From: Nocardiopsis gilva YIM 90087
GTDB lineage: Bacteria > Actinomycetota > Actinomycetes > Streptosporangiales > Streptosporangiaceae
Reading direction: 5' to 3'
DNA: 64,000 nt
NCBI RefSeq assembly: GCF_002263495.1
Contig: NZ_CP022753.1
Coordinates: 5,270,001-5,334,000, forward strand
This document shows, piece by piece, positions 1-12,088 of this stretch. Position numbers and translations under genes: made by a program. Every line of letters starts with the position of its first letter. Position 1 is the stretch's first letter. Below the pieces are notes generated by a model. It saw only the letters and a program-made list of their open reading frames with translations. It ran no database searches and had not been told where the DNA came from.

Positions 1-3000
1 GCCGTTCAGCAGCGCGGCCAGCGCGTCCCGGTCGGTCACGTCGCAGGCGGCGATGGTGACCTCGGCGCCCAGCCCGGCCAGCTCCTCCTTCAGCTCGGCC
101 GCGCCCGGGGCATCCATACCCCGGCGGCTGGTCAGCAGCAGGTGGCGCACGCCGTGCTCGGTCACCAGGTGCGTGGCGACCAGGGCGCCCAGGCCGCTGG
201 TGCCGCCGGTGACCAGGACAGTTCCGGTGCTGTTCCAGACCGGTGCGGTGTCCGTACCGGGCACCCGCACCTTGGTCAGGCGCGGGACGCTCGCGGCACC
301 GGCGCGCACCGCGGCTTCGGGCTCTCCCGAGGCCACGACCGCGGGGAGCGCGGCAGCGGATTCGGCCGCGCCGTCCAGGTCGACCAGGGCGAACCGGCCC
401 GGGTTCTCCTCGGCCACGGCCCGCACCAGGCTCCACACCGGAGCGGTCGCGAGGTCGGGCGTCTCGCCGTCGAGGATCGCGGCGTCGCGGGTCACGACGA
501 CCAGGCGCGCGGCCGACAGACGGTCGTCGGCCAGCCAGGCCTGGACCGTGGCCAGCACGTCGTTGATGGCCGAGCGGACGCCAGCGGGAACGTTCTCGCC
601 CTCCGGTGCGGTCACCGGCAGCAGCACGGTGCTCGGCACCGGGGTGCCCGCGTCGAGCGCCGCACCGAGGGCGGTGAGGTCCGAGTGGGCCGGAACAGAG
701 TTCGGGAGAGCGAGTCGGTTGTCGCCGAGCACCGACGCGAGGTCGAACGAGTGAGCGGAGTCGTCGACGCCGACCGCCGAAGGCTGCTCCGCGTCGGCGG
801 CGCAGCCGAACGAGGAGGCCGAGCGCGGAGACAGCACTGCCCAGGTCGACGTATCGACGGTGTCCTGGCCCAGAGGCAGCGGGTTCCACTCCACGTGGAA
901 GACGGTGTCGGCGGTGCCGCCGCTCGCCGCGCTGATCTGGTCGGCCGAGACGGGCCGGGAGACCAGGTTGGTCACCGAGAGCACCGGCTGTCCGGACTCG
1001 TCGGCCACGTCCAGCGCCGAGACCTCGTCCCCGCGCACACGGCGCAGCCGGACACGGACGGACGAGGCGCCGGAGGCGAACAGCGACACCCCGTTCCAGG
1101 AGAACGGGAGCAGCGTCTCGCCGCCCGTCTCGTCCTGCAGCAGGTCGGCGTGCATCGCGGCGTCCAGCAGGGCCGGGTGCAGGCCGAACCGGGCGGCCTC
1201 GACCCGCGCCTCTTCGGGCAGCGCGACCTCGGCGAAGACCTCGTCGCCGCGTCGCCAGGCTCGGCGCAGGCCCTGGAACATCGGGCCGTAGCCGTAGCCC
1301 CGCTCGATCAGGCCCTCGTAGGCGCCTTCGACGTTGACTTCAGTGGCGCCGGAGGGCGGCCAGGCCGTGAGGTCGAAGTCCGGGGCGGGCGCCGGGGTGG
1401 CGGCGAGCGCGCCGGTGGCGTGCCGCGTCCAGGCGTCCTCGGTCGTGTCGCTCTCGGCACGGGAGTAGATGTTGACCGTGCGGGTGCCCGACGCGTCGGG
1501 GCCCCCGACGACCACCTGGAGCGCGACACCGCCGCGCTCGGGCAGGACCAGCGGCGCCTCCAGGGTCAGTTCCTCCAACACGCCGCAGCCGACGTGGTCC
1601 CCGGCGCGGATCGCCAGCTCCACGAACCCGGTGCCGGGCAGCAGGACCGAGCCGAGGATGTCGTGGTCAGGCAGCCAGGGCTGGGTGTCGGCGGAAAGGC
1701 GGCCGGTCAGCACCACGGCGTCGGAGCCGGGCGAGGCGACCACGGCGCTCAGCATCGGGTGCCGCGCCGACTCCAGTCCGGCGAATCCGAGGTCACCGCC
1801 TGCGGCACCGCCCGCGTCCAACCAGTAGCGGCGCTTCTGGAAGGCGTAGGTGGGCAGGTCGACGTGGCTCTTGCGGTGGCCCGCGAAGAAGGCGGCCCAG
1901 TCGACCTCGACGCCGCGTGTGTGGACCGCGCCGATCCGGGTGACCAGCTCGCGCTCCTCGCCGCGGTCCTTGCGCAGGAGGGGGAGGAAGGCGATATCGG
2001 CGTCGCCGGTGACACACTCCTGGCCCAACCCGGCGAGGACGCCATCGGGTCCGAGCTCGACGAAGGTCGTGACCCCCTCGGACTCCAGGGTGCGGACGCC
2101 GTCGGCGAAGCGGACCGCCCCACGGATGTTCCGCACCCAGTGATCGGGATCGCGGATCTCTGCCGCCGAGGCCAGGCGCCCGGTCACGGTGGATGCCAGG
2201 GGGATCGTCGGTGCGCTGAAGGCCAGTCGCTCGGCGAGCCCGCGGAACTCCTCCAGCATCGGCTCCATCAGCGGCGAGTGGAAGGCGTGGGAGACCGTCA
2301 GGCGGCTGGTCTTGCGACCCTCGCCCTTGAAGCGCTCGGCGACCTGGAGGACTTCTTCTTCCTCGCCGGAGACCAGAAGTGAAGACGGGCTGTTGATCGC
2401 GGCGATGCTGACCTTGCCTTCCAGGCCGGACAGCGCCGGGACGACCTCCTCCTCGGTGGCCTGGATCGCGACCATGGCACCGCCAGAGGGCAGCGCCTGC
2501 ATCAACCGGCCACGGGCCGCGACCAGCGCACACGCGTCCTCCAGGGAGAGGACGCCCGCCACGTGGGCGGCGGCCAGCTCGCCGACCGAATGCCCGGCCA
2601 CGAAGTCCGGCCGGATCCCCCACGACTCGACCAACCGGAACAGCGCCACCTCGACCGCGAACAGCGACGACTGGGTGTACGCGGTCTGGTTGAGCAGCTC
2701 GGCGTCGTCCGAGCCCTCCTCAGCCCACACGATCTCCCTGAGCGGACGCTCCAGGTGCTCGTCCAGCCCCGCCACCACGGCATCGAACGCCTCGGCGAAC
2801 ACCGGGAAGACCGCGTGCAGCTCCCGACCCATCCCCAGGCGCTGCGCACCCTGTCCCGTGAAGAGGAAGGCCACCTTCCCGTCGGTCGCGGTGCCGCGTA
2901 CGACGCCCGGTCCGGCCTCGCCCGCGGCCAGGGCCTCCAGGCCCCGCGCCAGCTCTTCGCGGTCGGCACCGACGACCACCGCCCGGTTCTCCAGGGCGGC

Positions 3001-6000
3001 GCGCGTCGTGGCCAGGGCGTGGCCGATCTCCGTGGTCGAGTGGTGCACCAGCGCGTCCAGGTGGCCGTGCAGCCGCTCGGCCTGCGCCCGCAGCGCCTGC
3101 GGCGTCTTGCCGGACAGCAGCCACGGCGTGGTCGAGATCGACGCCGGGGTGCGCGGCTCGGAGTCACCGGAGCCGTCGGCCTGAGCGGTGTCGCTGGAGC
3201 GCGGCGCCTCCTCGATGATGACGTGCGCGTTGGTGCCGCTGATGCCGAACGAGGAGACCCCGGCCCGGCGCGGGTGGTCGGCCTCGGGCCACGGCCGCGC
3301 CTCGGTGAGCAGCTCCACCGTGCCGTCCGACCAGTCGACCTGCGGCGTCGGCTCGTCGACGTGCAGGGTCTTGGGCAGCATGCCGTGCCGGATGGCCTCG
3401 ATCATCTTGATGACACCGGCGACACCGGCCGCCGCCTGGGTGTGGCCCAGGTTCGACTTGATGGACCCGAGCCACAGCGGCTCGCCGCTGTCCGGCCGGT
3501 CCTGGCCGTAGGTGTTGATGAGCGCCTGCGCCTCGATCGGGTCGCCGAGGGTGGTCGCGGTGCCGTGCGCCTCGACGGCGTCGATGTCGGCGGGGGTCAG
3601 GCCGCCGACGGCCAGCGCCTGCTGGATGACCCGCTGCTGCGAGGGACCGTTGGGCGCGGTCAGACCGTTGGACGCGCCGTCCTGGTTCACGGCGCTGCCG
3701 CGGACCACAGCCAGCACCCGGTGTCCGTTCTTCTCCGCGTCACTCAGCCGCTCCACCACGAGCAGGCCGGAGCCCTCGCCCCAGCCGGTACCGCCGGCCG
3801 AGGCGGCGAAGGAGTGGCAGCGGCCGTCCACGGCGAGCCCGCGCTGACGGCTGAAGTCCACGAAGGTGTCCGGCGTGGACATCACGGTCACACCACCGGC
3901 GAGCGCGAGGTCGCACTCCCCCGCGCGCAGCGCCTGGATGGCCCAGTGCAGCGCGACCAGGGAGGACGAGCACGCCGTGTCGACCGTGACCGCCGGGCCC
4001 TCCAGGCCCAGCGCGTAGGCGACGCGGCCGGAGACGACGCTGGCCAGGCCACCGTTGCCGAGGTAGCCGGCCACGTCCTCGGGCACCTCGCTGCCGAGGC
4101 GGGTCGCCCAGTCGTGGTACATGACACCGGCGAAAACGCCGGTGCGGCTGCCGCGCAGCGAGGTGGGGTCGATCCCGGCGCGCTCGAACGCCTCCCAGGC
4201 GTTCTCCAGCAGCAGCCGCTGCTGCGGGTCCATTGCCTGGGCCTCGCGCGGGCTGATCCCGAAGAAGTCGGGGTCGAACTCGGCGGCGTCGTGCAGGAAC
4301 CCGCCCTCGCGGGAGTAGCTCTTGCCGGGTTTGCCGGGCTCGGGGTCGTACAGCGTCTCGACGTTCCAACCGCGGTCCTCGGGGAAGAGGGAGACCCCGT
4401 CTCCACCGGTGGAGACCAGCTTCCACAGCTCCTCGGGCGAGGACACGCCGCCGGGGTAGCGGCAGCTCATTCCGACGATGACGATGGGGTCGTCATCGTC
4501 GGCGGTGGCGGCCACCGCGGTCGGGGCGACGGCAGCGCGCTGCTCGACGCTGATCAGCTTGGACTCGATGTGCTCGGCCAGCGCGTGCGGCGTCGGGTAG
4601 TCGAAGGTGAGCGTCGCGGACAGGCGCAGGCCGGTGGCCGCGTTGAGCCGGTTGCGCAGCTCGACGGCGGCCAGCGAGTCGAAGCCGATGTCGCTGAACG
4701 CCCGGCGCGGGCCGATCGCCTCGGACCCGTCGTGTCCGAGGACGTCGGCGACCTGGGCGCGGACCATGTCGAGCAGGACGCGGGCGCGCTCGCTCTCGGG
4801 CATCTCGGCCAGCTGGCGGGCCAGGGACTCCTCCACGGAGACCGGTCCGCTCGACGCCGCCGTCGGGCGGGCGGGGGCGCGCACCAGGCCGCGCAGGATC
4901 GCGGGGACGCCGTCGCTGCGGGAGCTCAGCGCGCGCTGGTCGACGCGCACCGGCACCAGGGCGGCCTCGCCGGTGCCCAGCGCGGCGTCGAGGGAGGCGA
5001 GGTTCTCCTCCGGCGAGAGGACGTCGAGGCCGAGGCGCTTGATGCGCTGCAGGGCGGCGTCGTCGAGGTTCTCGCCCATGCCGCCGGTGCCGGTCCACAG
5101 GCCCCAGGCCAGGGAGGTGGCGGGCAGCCCGTCGCGGACCCGCTGCGCGGCGAGGGAGTCCATGAAGACGTTGGCCGCCGCGTAGTTGCCCTGCCCCGCA
5201 CCGTCGAGGAACCCGGCGGTGGAGGAGAAGAGGACAAAGGCCGACAGGTCCCTGTCGCGGGTCAGTTCGTGCAGGTGCCAGGCGGCGTCGGCCTTGGGCC
5301 GCAGAACCGCGTCGACCTGGTCGGGGGTCATCGCCGCGGCCAGGCCGTCGGCGAGCACACCGGCCGTGTGCACGACGCCGGTCAGCGGGTGTTCGGCGGG
5401 GATGCCGTCGAGCAGGGCGGCGAGTGCGTCCCGGTCGGCCACGTCGCAGGCGGCGATGGTGACCTCGGCACCCAGCCCGGCCAGCTCCTGCTTCAGCTCG
5501 GCGGCGCCCGGGGCGTCGGCGCCCCTGCGGCTGGTGAGCAGCAGGTGCCGCACGCCGTGCTCGGTGACGAGGTGCTTGGCGACGGTGCCGCCCAGGCCAC
5601 CGGTGCCGCCGGTGATCAGGACCGTGCCCTCGGCGTTCCACGCCGCACTCGCCTCGGCCGCCGCCGGGAAGCGGGTGAGCCGCGGCGCGCGGATCTCGCC
5701 GTCGCGGAGGGCGAGTTCTCCTTCGCCGGTGGCGAGCGCCTCGGGCAGGCGCCGCACCGAGGTCTCCGTCTCGTCGAGGTCGACGAGCACGAACCGGTCG
5801 GGGTTCTCCGCCTGCGCCGAGCGCAGCAGGCCCCACAGCGGGGCATTGCCGAGGTCGGTGGGGGTGCCGCCCGGCTCCGCCTCCACGGCGCCGCTGGTCA
5901 CCGCGACCAGCTTCGAGGCGGCGAACCGCTCGTCGGCCAGCCAGCCCTGGACCAGGTCCAGCAGGCGCTGGAGGCCGCCGCGCACAGCGGCGGGGATGTC

Positions 6001-9000
6001 GCCGTCCTGCGGCTCGGGGTCGAAGGGGACGAGCACGGTCTCGGGCACCGGTGTCCCGGCGTCGATCGCCGCACCGAGTGCGGCCAGGTCGGCGTAGGTG
6101 CTCACGGCCGCGCCGAAGCGCTGCGACGCGAAGGTGACCGAGCGAGCGGAGCCGCCGATGCCGTTCGTCGAAGGCCGATCCGCTTCGGCGGTGGAGTCGA
6201 GTGAGGAGCCTGAGCGCGCAGAAGGAGCGGTGCCACCGATGACGGCCCACCCGGCGACGGCCTCGGGCTGCGGCGTGCCACCGGCCACCACGTCCCAGCG
6301 GACGCGGTAGAGCGAGGCGCCGCCGCCCTGGGCGGCGCGCAGCTGCTCCTCGGAGACCGTGCGCAGCACGAACGCGTCGATGGCGGCGACTGGCGCGCCC
6401 GCGGCGTCGGCGATCTGCAGCGCCACCGACTCCTCGCCCGTGGCGGTGATCCGCACCCGCAGCGACGACGCGCCGGTCGAGTACAGGGTCACGCCGTTCC
6501 AGGCGAACGGGAGGCGCGTCTCGTCGCGGTCGGGCTCCTCAGCGGTGTAGTCCGTAGCGTGCAGAACCGCGTCGAGCAGCGCGGGGTGCAGGGCGAAGGC
6601 ACCGGCGTCGGAGCGGATCTCCTCGGGCAGCACGACCTCGGCGAACACCTCGCCGTCGGGGCGCCGCCACACCGACCGCAGGCCGTGGAAGGCGGGGCCG
6701 TAGCCGTAGCCCTGCGCGGCCAGGTCGTCGTAGAGGGTGGAGATGTCGACGGGAGCGGCCCCTGCGGGCGGCCAGACCGACGCGAAGGTGACCGAGCGAG
6801 TGGAGCCGTCGATGCCACGTGACGAAGGCCGATCCGCATCGGCGGCGGAGTCGAGCGAGGAGCCTGAGCGCGAAGAAGGCACGGTCATGCCGAACGCGTC
6901 GGCGGAGGCCGCCGGGGCGCCGGAGGCGAGCAGGCCGCTGGCGTGGCGGGTCCACGCCTCGTCCGGGGCGTCGTGCTGGCGCGAGTAGAACTCGACGGCT
7001 CTGCGGCCGGTCCGGTCGGCCTCGCCGACGACGATCTGCAGTGCGACGCCGCCCTGTTCGGGCAGGACCAGTGGCGACTCCAGGGTCAGTTCCTCGACCA
7101 GGTTGCACCCGGCCTGGTCCCCGGCGCGCACGGCGAGTTCGACGAAGGCGGTCCCGGGCAGCAGCGCCACCCCGGAGATCATGTGGTCGGCCAGCCAGGG
7201 GTGGGTGCGCAGCGACAGCCGCCCGGTCAGTACCAGGCCGTCGCCATCAGCGCGCTGCACGACGGCGCCGAGCAGCGGGTGCTCGGCGGGGACCTGGCCG
7301 AAGCCGGACGCGTCTGCGGTCGACACCGGCAGGGTCAGCCAGAAGCGGCGGCGCTGGAAGGGGTAGGTCGGCAGCTCGACGCGGCGCGCACCGCGTCCGG
7401 CGTAGAAGGCCTCCCAGTCCACCCGGGCGCCGCGCACGTGGGCCTGGGCGAGGGCCGCGACGACCTCGCGCTCCTCGTCCCGGTCGCGGCGCATGAGCGC
7501 GGTGAACGTGGTGTCTGTATCTCTGGCGCGCTCAGGCTCCTCGCTCGTTCCACCGCCGATCCCCTCAGGCCTTCGGCCGTTCGGGATCGACGCCTTCACT
7601 CGCTCGTTCACCTTCGCGTCGGCGCCGGTGACGCACTCCTGGCCCATGGCCGAGAGCACGGCGTCCGGGCCGAGCTCCAGGAACGTGGTGACGCCTTCGT
7701 CTTCGAGCAGGCGGATGGCGTCGCTGAAGCGGACGGCGGCGCGCACGTGCCGCACCCAGTATTCAGGCGAGCACAGCTCCTCCGTGGTGGCCAGCTGGCC
7801 GGTCACGTTGGAGACGATCGGGATCAGCGGTGCCTGGTAGTCGAGCACCTGCGCGACCTCGCCGAACTCCGCCAGCATCGGTTCCATGCGGGCGGAGTGG
7901 AAGGCGTGGCTGGTGTTGAGCCGCTTGGTCTTGCGCCCCTGCTCCTTGAGCTTCGCGGCGACCTCCAGGGCGGCGTCATCGTCCCCGGAGATGACGACGG
8001 CGGTGGGTCCGTTGATCGCCGCGATGCCGAGGCGGTCGGCGTAGTCGGCCAGCAGCGGCACGACCTCGTCCTCGCTAGCCTGCACCGCCACCATGGCGCC
8101 GCCCTCGGGCAGCGCCTGCATCAACCGACCGCGCGCCGCCACCAGGGTGGCCGCGTCCTCCAGCGACAGCACACCGGCGACGTGGGCCGCCGCGACCTCG
8201 CCGATGGAGTGCCCGGCGAGGAAGTCGGGGCGGATGCCCCACGACTCCACCAGGCGGTACAGCGCGACCTCGACCGCGAACAGCGCGGCCTGCGTGTACA
8301 TGGTCTGGTCGAGCAGGGCGGCCTCGTCGGACCCTTCCTCGGCGAAGAGCACGTCCCACAGGGACTCGTCGAGCTGCAGGTCCAGGTAGCCGATGGCCTC
8401 GTCGAGGGCGTCGGCGAAAACCGGGAACCTCTCGCTCAGCTCGCGGCCCATGGCCAGGCGCTGGCTGCCCTGTCCGGTGAACAGGAACGCGAGCCGGCCG
8501 CCGGGCACCGTGCCGGTCGCGGCCCCCGCAGGGGTGCGGCCCTCGGCCAGGGCGGCCAGGGCACCGACCAGCTCCTCGCGGTCGCCGGTGACCACGGCGG
8601 CACGCTGGTCCAGGGAGGCGCGGGTGGTGGCCAGCGAGTAGCCGAGGTCGACGGGGGCCAGCTCGGTGTCGTCGGCGACGCGGTCGCGCAGCCGCGCGGC
8701 GTACTCGCGCAGGGCGGCGTCGTTCTTGCCGGTGACGACCACGGGGGCCAGCGACGCGGCGTCCTCGTCGCGCGCCTCCGGCTCGGTCGGCTCCTCGCCC
8801 TCCTCGGCCGGGGGCGCCTCCTCCAGGATGACGTGGGCGTTGGTGCCGCTGATGCCGAATGCCGAGACGGCGGAGCGGCGCGGATGGTCGGTCTCGGGCC
8901 AGGGCCGGTTCTCGGTGACCAGCTCCACCGACCCGCTGGACCAGTCGACGTTGGGGCTCGGGGCATCCACGTGCAGGGTCTGGGGAAGGACCCCGTGGCG

Positions 9001-10494
9001 CATGGCCAGGATCATCTTGATGACGCTGGCGACGCCGCCCGCGGCCTGGGTGTGTCCCAGGTTCGACTTGATCGAGCCCAGCCACAGCGGCCGGTCGGCC
9101 TCGCGGCCCTGCCCGTAGGTGGCGAGGATCGCCTGCGCCTCGATGGGGTCGCCCAGCTTGGTACCGGTCCCGTGGGCGTCCATCGCGTCGACCTGGTCGG
9201 CGGTGAGCCCGGCGCTGGCCAGGGCCTGCAGGATGAGGCGCCGCTGGGAGGGGCCGTTGGGGGCGGTGAGCCCGTTGGAGGCGCCGTCCTGGTTGATGGA
9301 GGAGCCGCGGACCAGGGCGAGCACGGTGTGGCCGTTGCGGCGGGCGTCGGAGAGGCGCTCGACGACGAGCAGGCCGACGCCCTCGGAGAAGCCGGTGCCG
9401 TCGGCTGCCTCGGCGAACGCCTTGACGCGGCCGTCGGGCGCCAGGCCGCGCTGGCGGCTGAAGGCGGTGAACATGCCGGGGCTGCCCATGACGGCGACGC
9501 CGCCGACCAGCGCGAGCGAGCACTCGCCGCGGCGCAGCGCCTGGCTGGCCAGGTGCAGGGAGACGACCGAGCCGGAGCAGGCGGTGTCGACGGTGACGGC
9601 GGGGCCTTCGAGGCCGAGGGTGTAGGAGACGCGGCCGGAGGCGACGCTGGGCGCGTTGCCGGTCATCAGGTAGCCGTCGAGGCCCTCGGGGGCCTCGTGC
9701 ACCCGGACGCCGTACTCGTGCACCTCGGATCCGATGAACACACCGGCCTGGCTGCCGCGCAGCGAGGTGGGGTCGATCCCGGCGCGTTCCAGCGCCTCCC
9801 AGGCGGTCTCCAGCATGAGCCGCTGCTGGGGGTCCATCGCCAGCGCCTCGCGCGGGCTGATCCCGAAGAAGTCGGCGTCGAACTCGGTGGCGGTGTCGAG
9901 GAACCCGCCCTTGTCGACGTAGCTCTTGCGGGGCGTCTCGGGATCGGGGTCGAACATGTCGTCGACGTCCCAGCCGCGGTCGCGCGGGAACTCGCCCAGG
10001 ACGTTGCGGCCGTCCAGCAGGAGCTGCCAGAGGTCCTCGGGCGAGGACACGCCGCCAGGGAAGCGGCAGCCGATGCCGACGATGGCCACCGGCTCGTCGT
10101 CGACGGCCTCAGGGGTGGCCGGAGCCGGCATCTCCTCGGGCAGGCCCAGGATCTCGGCCCGCAGGAACCGCGCCAGGACGGCGGGGGTCGGGTAGTCGAA
10201 GGCGATCGTGACCGGGAACTCCCGGCCGGTGGCCGCGGTCAGTCGGGTGTGCAGCTCGACGGCGGCCAGCGAATCGAACCCCAGCTCCTTGAACGGGCGT
10301 TCGGCATCGACCGCCGCTTTGGTGCCCGGCCGGACCTTCCGAAGCACCGCCTCGGCCTCGGCACGGACCACAGAGAGCAGGACGGCGCCCTGCTCGGATG
10401 CCGGCAAACCCTCGAGCCGACGCTGCAGCGCCGACGCGCCTCCCGCGTTCGGCTCGTTCCGGCTGTCGGAAACAGAGCTTCCGGACTCGCTCAT
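1..10494 (-). CDS. Modular type I PKS, loading ACP plus two extension modules (3' end beyond window)
   Basis: First PKS of the assembly line. It opens with a loading ACP (residues about 20-115, GFDSL with phosphopantetheine Ser75) and no loading KS or AT, so the starter must be delivered by a separate acyltransferase. Module 1: KS from about 134 (active Cys306 in TACSGS, HGTGT present), AT with Ser763 (GHSIG) and HAFH near 863 (malonyl-CoA type), DH with HxxxGxxxxP at His1104, KR with TGGTGGLG near 1623, ACP near 1939. Module 2: KS (TACSSS near 2175), malonyl-type AT (GHSVG, HAFH), DH (His near 2945) and the start of a KR near 3425, cut by the window edge. The KR of module 1 reads AGVLADG instead of AGVLDDG. 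The reading frame is open from 10494 to base 1 (3498 codons). It contains four 94-bp repeat insertions. ATG at 10494 is the first start ahead of the ACP. Equivalent to VinP1 by architecture; confident as a PKS. Confidence 0.96.
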   Translation of the reverse strand, partial: MSESGSSVSDSRNEPNAGGASALQRRLEGLPASEQGAVLLSVVRAEAEAVLRKVRPGTKAAVDAERPFKELGFDSLAAVELHTRLTAATGREFPVTIAFDYPTPAVLARFLRAEILGLPEEMPAPATPEAVDDEPVAIVGIGCRFPGGVSSPEDLWQLLLDGRNVLGEFPRDRGWDVDDMFDPDPETPRKSYVDKGGFLDTATEFDADFFGISPREALAMDPQQRLMLETAWEALERAGIDPTSLRGSQAGVFIGSEVHEYGVRVHEAPEGLDGYLMTGNAPSVASGRVSYTLGLEGPAVTVDTACSGSVVSLHLASQALRRGECSLALVGGVAVMGSPGMFTAFSRQRGLAPDGRVKAFAEAADGTGFSEGVGLLVVERLSDARRNGHTVLALVRGSSINQDGASNGLTAPNGPSQRRLILQALASAGLTADQVDAMDAHGTGTKLGDPIEAQAILATYGQGREADRPLWLGSIKSNLGHTQAAGGVASVIKMILAMRHGVLPQTLHVDAPSPNVDWSSGSVELVTENRPWPETDHPRRSAVSAFGISGTNAHVILEEAPPAEEGEEPTEPEARDEDAASLAPVVVTGKNDAALREYAARLRDRVADDTELAPVDLGYSLATTRASLDQRAAVVTGDREELVGALAALAEGRTPAGAATGTVPGGRLAFLFTGQGSQRLAMGRELSERFPVFADALDEAIGYLDLQLDESLWDVLFAEEGSDEAALLDQTMYTQAALFAVEVALYRLVESWGIRPDFLAGHSIGEVAAAHVAGVLSLEDAATLVAARGRLMQALPEGGAMVAVQASEDEVVPLLADYADRLGIAAINGPTAVVISGDDDAALEVAAKLKEQGRKTKRLNTSHAFHSARMEPMLAEFGEVAQVLDYQAPLIPIVSNVTGQLATTEELCSPEYWVRHVRAAVRFSDAIRLLEDEGVTTFLELGPDAVLSAMGQECVTGADAKVNERVKASIPNGRRPEGIGGGTSEEPERARDTDTTFTALMRRDRDEEREVVAALAQAHVRGARVDWEAFYAGRGARRVELPTYPFQRRRFWLTLPVSTADASGFGQVPAEHPLLGAVVQRADGDGLVLTGRLSLRTHPWLADHMISGVALLPGTAFVELAVRAGDQAGCNLVEELTLESPLVLPEQGGVALQIVVGEADRTGRRAVEFYSRQHDAPDEAWTRHASGLLASGAPAASADAFGMTVPSSRSGSSLDSAADADRPSSRGIDGSTRSVTFASVWPPAGAAPVDISTLYDDLAAQGYGYGPAFHGLRSVWRRPDGEVFAEVVLPEEIRSDAGAFALHPALLDAVLHATDYTAEEPDRDETRLPFAWNGVTLYSTGASSLRVRITATGEESVALQIADAAGAPVAAIDAFVLRTVSEEQLRAAQGGGASLYRVRWDVVAGGTPQPEAVAGWAVIGGTAPSARSGSSLDSTAEADRPSTNGIGGSARSVTFASQRFGAAVSTYADLAALGAAIDAGTPVPETVLVPFDPEPQDGDIPAAVRGGLQRLLDLVQGWLADERFAASKLVAVTSGAVEAEPGGTPTDLGNAPLWGLLRSAQAENPDRFVLVDLDETETSVRRLPEALATGEGELALRDGEIRAPRLTRFPAAAEASAAWNAEGTVLITGGTGGLGGTVAKHLVTEHGVRHLLLTSRRGADAPGAAELKQELAGLGAEVTIAACDVADRDALAALLDGIPAEHPLTGVVHTAGVLADGLAAAMTPDQVDAVLRPKADAAWHLHELTRDRDLSAFVLFSSTAGFLDGAGQGNYAAANVFMDSLAAQRVRDGLPATSLAWGLWTGTGGMGENLDDAALQRIKRLGLDVLSPEENLASLDAALGTGEAALVPVRVDQRALSSRSDGVPAILRGLVRAPARPTAASSGPVSVEESLARQLAEMPESERARVLLDMVRAQVADVLGHDGSEAIGPRRAFSDIGFDSLAAVELRNRLNAATGLRLSATLTFDYPTPHALAEHIESKLISVEQRAAVAPTAVAATADDDDPIVIVGMSCRYPGGVSSPEELWKLVSTGGDGVSLFPEDRGWNVETLYDPEPGKPGKSYSREGGFLHDAAEFDPDFFGISPREAQAMDPQQRLLLENAWEAFERAGIDPTSLRGSRTGVFAGVMYHDWATRLGSEVPEDVAGYLGNGGLASVVSGRVAYALGLEGPAVTVDTACSSSLVALHWAIQALRAGECDLALAGGVTVMSTPDTFVDFSRQRGLAVDGRCHSFAASAGGTGWGEGSGLLVVERLSDAEKNGHRVLAVVRGSAVNQDGASNGLTAPNGPSQQRVIQQALAVGGLTPADIDAVEAHGTATTLGDPIEAQALINTYGQDRPDSGEPLWLGSIKSNLGHTQAAAGVAGVIKMIEAIRHGMLPKTLHVDEPTPQVDWSDGTVELLTEARPWPEADHPRRAGVSSFGISGTNAHVIIEEAPRSSDTAQADGSGDSEPRTPASISTTPWLLSGKTPQALRAQAERLHGHLDALVHHSTTEIGHALATTRAALENRAVVVGADREELARGLEALAAGEAGPGVVRGTATDGKVAFLFTGQGAQRLGMGRELHAVFPVFAEAFDAVVAGLDEHLERPLREIVWAEEGSDDAELLNQTAYTQSSLFAVEVALFRLVESWGIRPDFVAGHSVGELAAAHVAGVLSLEDACALVAARGRLMQALPSGGAMVAIQATEEEVVPALSGLEGKVSIAAINSPSSLLVSGEEEEVLQVAERFKGEGRKTSRLTVSHAFHSPLMEPMLEEFRGLAERLAFSAPTIPLASTVTGRLASAAEIRDPDHWVRNIRGAVRFADGVRTLESEGVTTFVELGPDGVLAGLGQECVTGDADIAFLPLLRKDRGEERELVTRIGAVHTRGVEVDWAAFFAGHRKSHVDLPTYAFQKRRYWLDAGGAAGGDLGFAGLESARHPMLSAVVASPGSDAVVLTGRLSADTQPWLPDHDILGSVLLPGTGFVELAIRAGDHVGCGVLEELTLEAPLVLPERGGVALQVVVGGPDASGTRTVNIYSRAESDTTEDAWTRHATGALAATPAPAPDFDLTAWPPSGATEVNVEGAYEGLIERGYGYGPMFQGLRRAWRRGDEVFAEVALPEEARVEAARFGLHPALLDAAMHADLLQDETGGETLLPFSWNGVSLFASGASSVRVRLRRVRGDEVSALDVADESGQPVLSVTNLVSRPVSADQISAASGGTADTVFHVEWNPLPLGQDTVDTSTWAVLSPRSASSFGCAADAEQPSAVGVDDSAHSFDLASVLGDNRLALPNSVPAHSDLTALGAALDAGTPVPSTVLLPVTAPEGENVPAGVRSAINDVLATVQAWLADDRLSAARLVVVTRDAAILDGETPDLATAPVWSLVRAVAEENPGRFALVDLDGAAESAAALPAVVASGEPEAAVRAGAASVPRLTKVRVPGTDTAPVWNSTGTVLVTGGTSGLGALVATHLVTEHGVRHLLLTSRRGMDAPGAAELKEELAGLGAEVTIAACDVTDRDALAALLNG
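733..826 (-). repeat. 94-bp element, copy 1 (inside PKS, pseudo-KR of module 2)
   Basis: Exactly 94 bp from CGACGCG to CGAGCGC. It is read in frame as a peptide with SASSFG, AADAEQ and HSFDLAS in the structural (pseudo) KR linker. The outer hairpin stem is CGACGC (765-770) with GCGTCG (791-796). Same site in the module as the copy at 6124. Confidence 0.85.
6124..6217 (-). repeat. 94-bp element, copy 2 (inside PKS, pseudo-KR of module 1)
   Basis: Exactly 94 bp, beginning CGACGCG and ending TGAGCGC. It is translated in frame (SARSGSS ... GGSARSV) between the DH and the catalytic KR. Outer stem CGATGC (6156-6161) with GCTTCG (6182-6187), one mismatch. Confidence 0.9.
6778..6871 (-). repeat. 94-bp element, copy 3 (inside PKS, DH linker of module 1)
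   Basis: Exactly 94 bp, about 560 bp from copy 2 in the same orientation. It is translated in frame (SSRSGSS ... DGSTRSV) in the linker between the two halves of the DH region, just before the conserved WPP. Outer stem CGATGC (6810-6815) with GCATCG (6836-6841), fully paired. Confidence 0.9.
7528..7621 (+). repeat. 94-bp element, copy 4 (inside PKS, end of AT of module 1, opposite orientation)
   Basis: Exactly 94 bp in the orientation opposite to copies 1-3, so the PKS reads its other strand (DAKVNER ... GTSEEPERA). It lies in the AT C-terminal part between conserved ECVTG and MRRDRDE. Hairpin 7557-7589 with outer stem CGATCC/GGATCG. Confidence 0.9.
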
Positions 10495-10578
10495 CTGCGC
10501 ACTCCACGTCATCACTGTTCTTGCGGACAGGCTTCACACACGACCAGGCCCAGCACCGTACGGTACGGAGGAAAATGA

Positions 10579-10606
10579 CCCCCTCCACACCCCTAGCGGC
10601 CCCTAG
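10579..10606. promoter_or_regulatory. Direct repeats CCCCT(A) with 10-bp period upstream of first PKS gene
   Basis: Three CCCCT units have their T at 10584, 10594 and 10604 (period 10, 10), the last two extended to CCCCTAG. They lie about 90-110 bp upstream of the PKS start at 10494, in the 163-bp gap after the mutase gene. The same motif occurs at 15647-15662 and 20019-20046, also upstream of pathway genes. One-turn direct repeats suit a pathway-specific activator site; the regulator is not in this window. Confidence 0.55.
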
Positions 10607-10657
10607 GCGGGAACTGGAAAAAGCGACCCCGCCGGCGCTCCCCGGATATTCGACCGA

Positions 10658-12028
10658 TCAGTTTTCTATTTCTTTTCCTGAGGGTTCCATGGGCGCCTCA
10701 ACACCCGCGGGGACACTGTCCCGACCGTCGAGTTCCAGCGCTTCGTCATCGAACTTCCGTTGCACATAGGAGAGGTCGTCCAGCAGATCGGACGCGGTGA
10801 GCCGACGCGAGCGCCCGCCCCCCACCACCCGTTTCAGCGGCAGCGATCCGGTCTCCGCCCAGCGAAGCCAGCCGTCGCCGTCGATATAACTCCGCGCGCG
10901 CCCCATATTGTCCGGATGCACACAGTAGGGAATATCGAGAAAACCCTGCTTGAATGCCAGCAGCAGGGCGCGCCCGATATCGGGGTCGAGGTTCAGCACG
11001 GCATCGACGAGCGCATGGGCCTCGCGATACGTCTGCGAATCCTCATCCACCCCGTCAACAGAAAGCGGACGGTTTTCTCCGGCGACCTGCCCGGCGAATT
11101 CGAGGGCCGCGACGTTTTCCGCGATAACCGGGATTCTCTGCGATTCGGCCACCGTCTTGACGATGATGCGTTCCGAACCGGTCAGCACGGCCAACCGCGC
11201 GGCTTCCCCCATCAACCGGTAGGCGCCGCCGGGGGTCATCGGGTAGACGCCCATGTAGGCGTAGATGACCACGTGCCAGTTGTCGGTGGGCAGCAGGTGG
11301 GCGCAGAGGCGGCGCAGCGCGCGGACGGCCTCGATGTCCTGGTCCATGTTGGTCTGCTGGGCGTAACTGACCGAGATGCTGCGGATCCCGTGGTGGTAGA
11401 AGAAGAGCGCCTCCAGCACGCTCATCGCGACGAGCTGGCTCGGCGGGCACAGCTGGCCCATCATGCAGCCGCCGAAGGTCTCCAGGTGCGCCTCTACGCC
11501 GACGGACCGCAGCTCGGAGAAGAGTGTGCAGCACTCCGCCCAGTTGCGCACCGAGTCGGCCAGCGGGGTGCGGCCGTAGGGGAGGCAGTAGGAGACCGGA
11601 CCGCCCTCGCTCGCGTTGAGCATCAGCTCCAGGCAGGCGCGGAAGATGTCGCGCGGCACCGCCGAACCGTGCCTGACCTGGACGGGGAAGGTCGCGTCCC
11701 GCACCCCGGCCAGCATCCGCCGGGTCGTGGCGGCCTCGTGGTTGACGATCGGGAAGCCGTTGAGGCCGATGCCGTCGCGCAGGGCGCTCTCAGCCGCGTC
11801 CAGGTCGCCGACGCGCGTGTAGCTGTCCAGCGTGATCGTGCCGACCGTGCTCGCGTCGGCCCCTTTGGTGGCGATCAGGCCCTCGCGCATCTTCGCGGGG
11901 TCGCTGAACCCCATGCGGGGTTGGGCCACCAGGCCGCCGTTGCCGCCCTCGCGGCGCACGAACGCGCCGAAGTCGACCGGCCGCTCGTCGTGCGCGGCCG
12001 GTCGGGTGTCCCCCGGGACAAGACTCAT
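10658..12028 (-). CDS. vinI: Glutamate mutase large (epsilon) subunit homolog, methylaspartate mutase
   Basis: 456 aa, full length for the catalytic subunit of adenosylcobalamin-dependent glutamate mutase, which converts L-glutamate to (2S,3S)-3-methylaspartate. Seen in the sequence: VRHG (118-121) and YGRTPL (151-156) in the region where this family holds substrate, then GGCMMGQLCPP (187-196) and YAQQTN. ATG at 12028 follows a G-rich ribosome site (GGGGG) and is 60 bp after the small-subunit gene, so the two are co-transcribed. Both subunits are needed to hold B12 between them. In vicenistatin-type clusters this enzyme makes the beta-amino-acid starter precursor; the adjacent decarboxylase and ligase support the same role here. 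Symbol given by analogy. Confidence 0.92.
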   Translation of the reverse strand: MSLVPGDTRPAAHDERPVDFGAFVRREGGNGGLVAQPRMGFSDPAKMREGLIATKGADASTVGTITLDSYTRVGDLDAAESALRDGIGLNGFPIVNHEAATTRRMLAGVRDATFPVQVRHGSAVPRDIFRACLELMLNASEGGPVSYCLPYGRTPLADSVRNWAECCTLFSELRSVGVEAHLETFGGCMMGQLCPPSQLVAMSVLEALFFYHHGIRSISVSYAQQTNMDQDIEAVRALRRLCAHLLPTDNWHVVIYAYMGVYPMTPGGAYRLMGEAARLAVLTGSERIIVKTVAESQRIPVIAENVAALEFAGQVAGENRPLSVDGVDEDSQTYREAHALVDAVLNLDPDIGRALLLAFKQGFLDIPYCVHPDNMGRARSYIDGDGWLRWAETGSLPLKRVVGGGRSRRLTASDLLDDLSYVQRKFDDEALELDGRDSVPAGVEAPMEPSGKEIEN

Positions 12029-12088
12029 CCGGTGCCCCCGTTCATCCTGTGTCCCTGTCCCCGCTCCTTCAGGTTCCGGTGGCCGCGC

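Noticed and set aside
142-10578. Very long plus-strand open frames across the first PKS gene (for example 142-2382, 2563-6204, 6943-10578)
   Set aside because: They mirror the minus-strand PKS codons; the translations are Arg/Gly/Asp/Val-rich without domains. Typical antisense shadows in GC-rich DNA.
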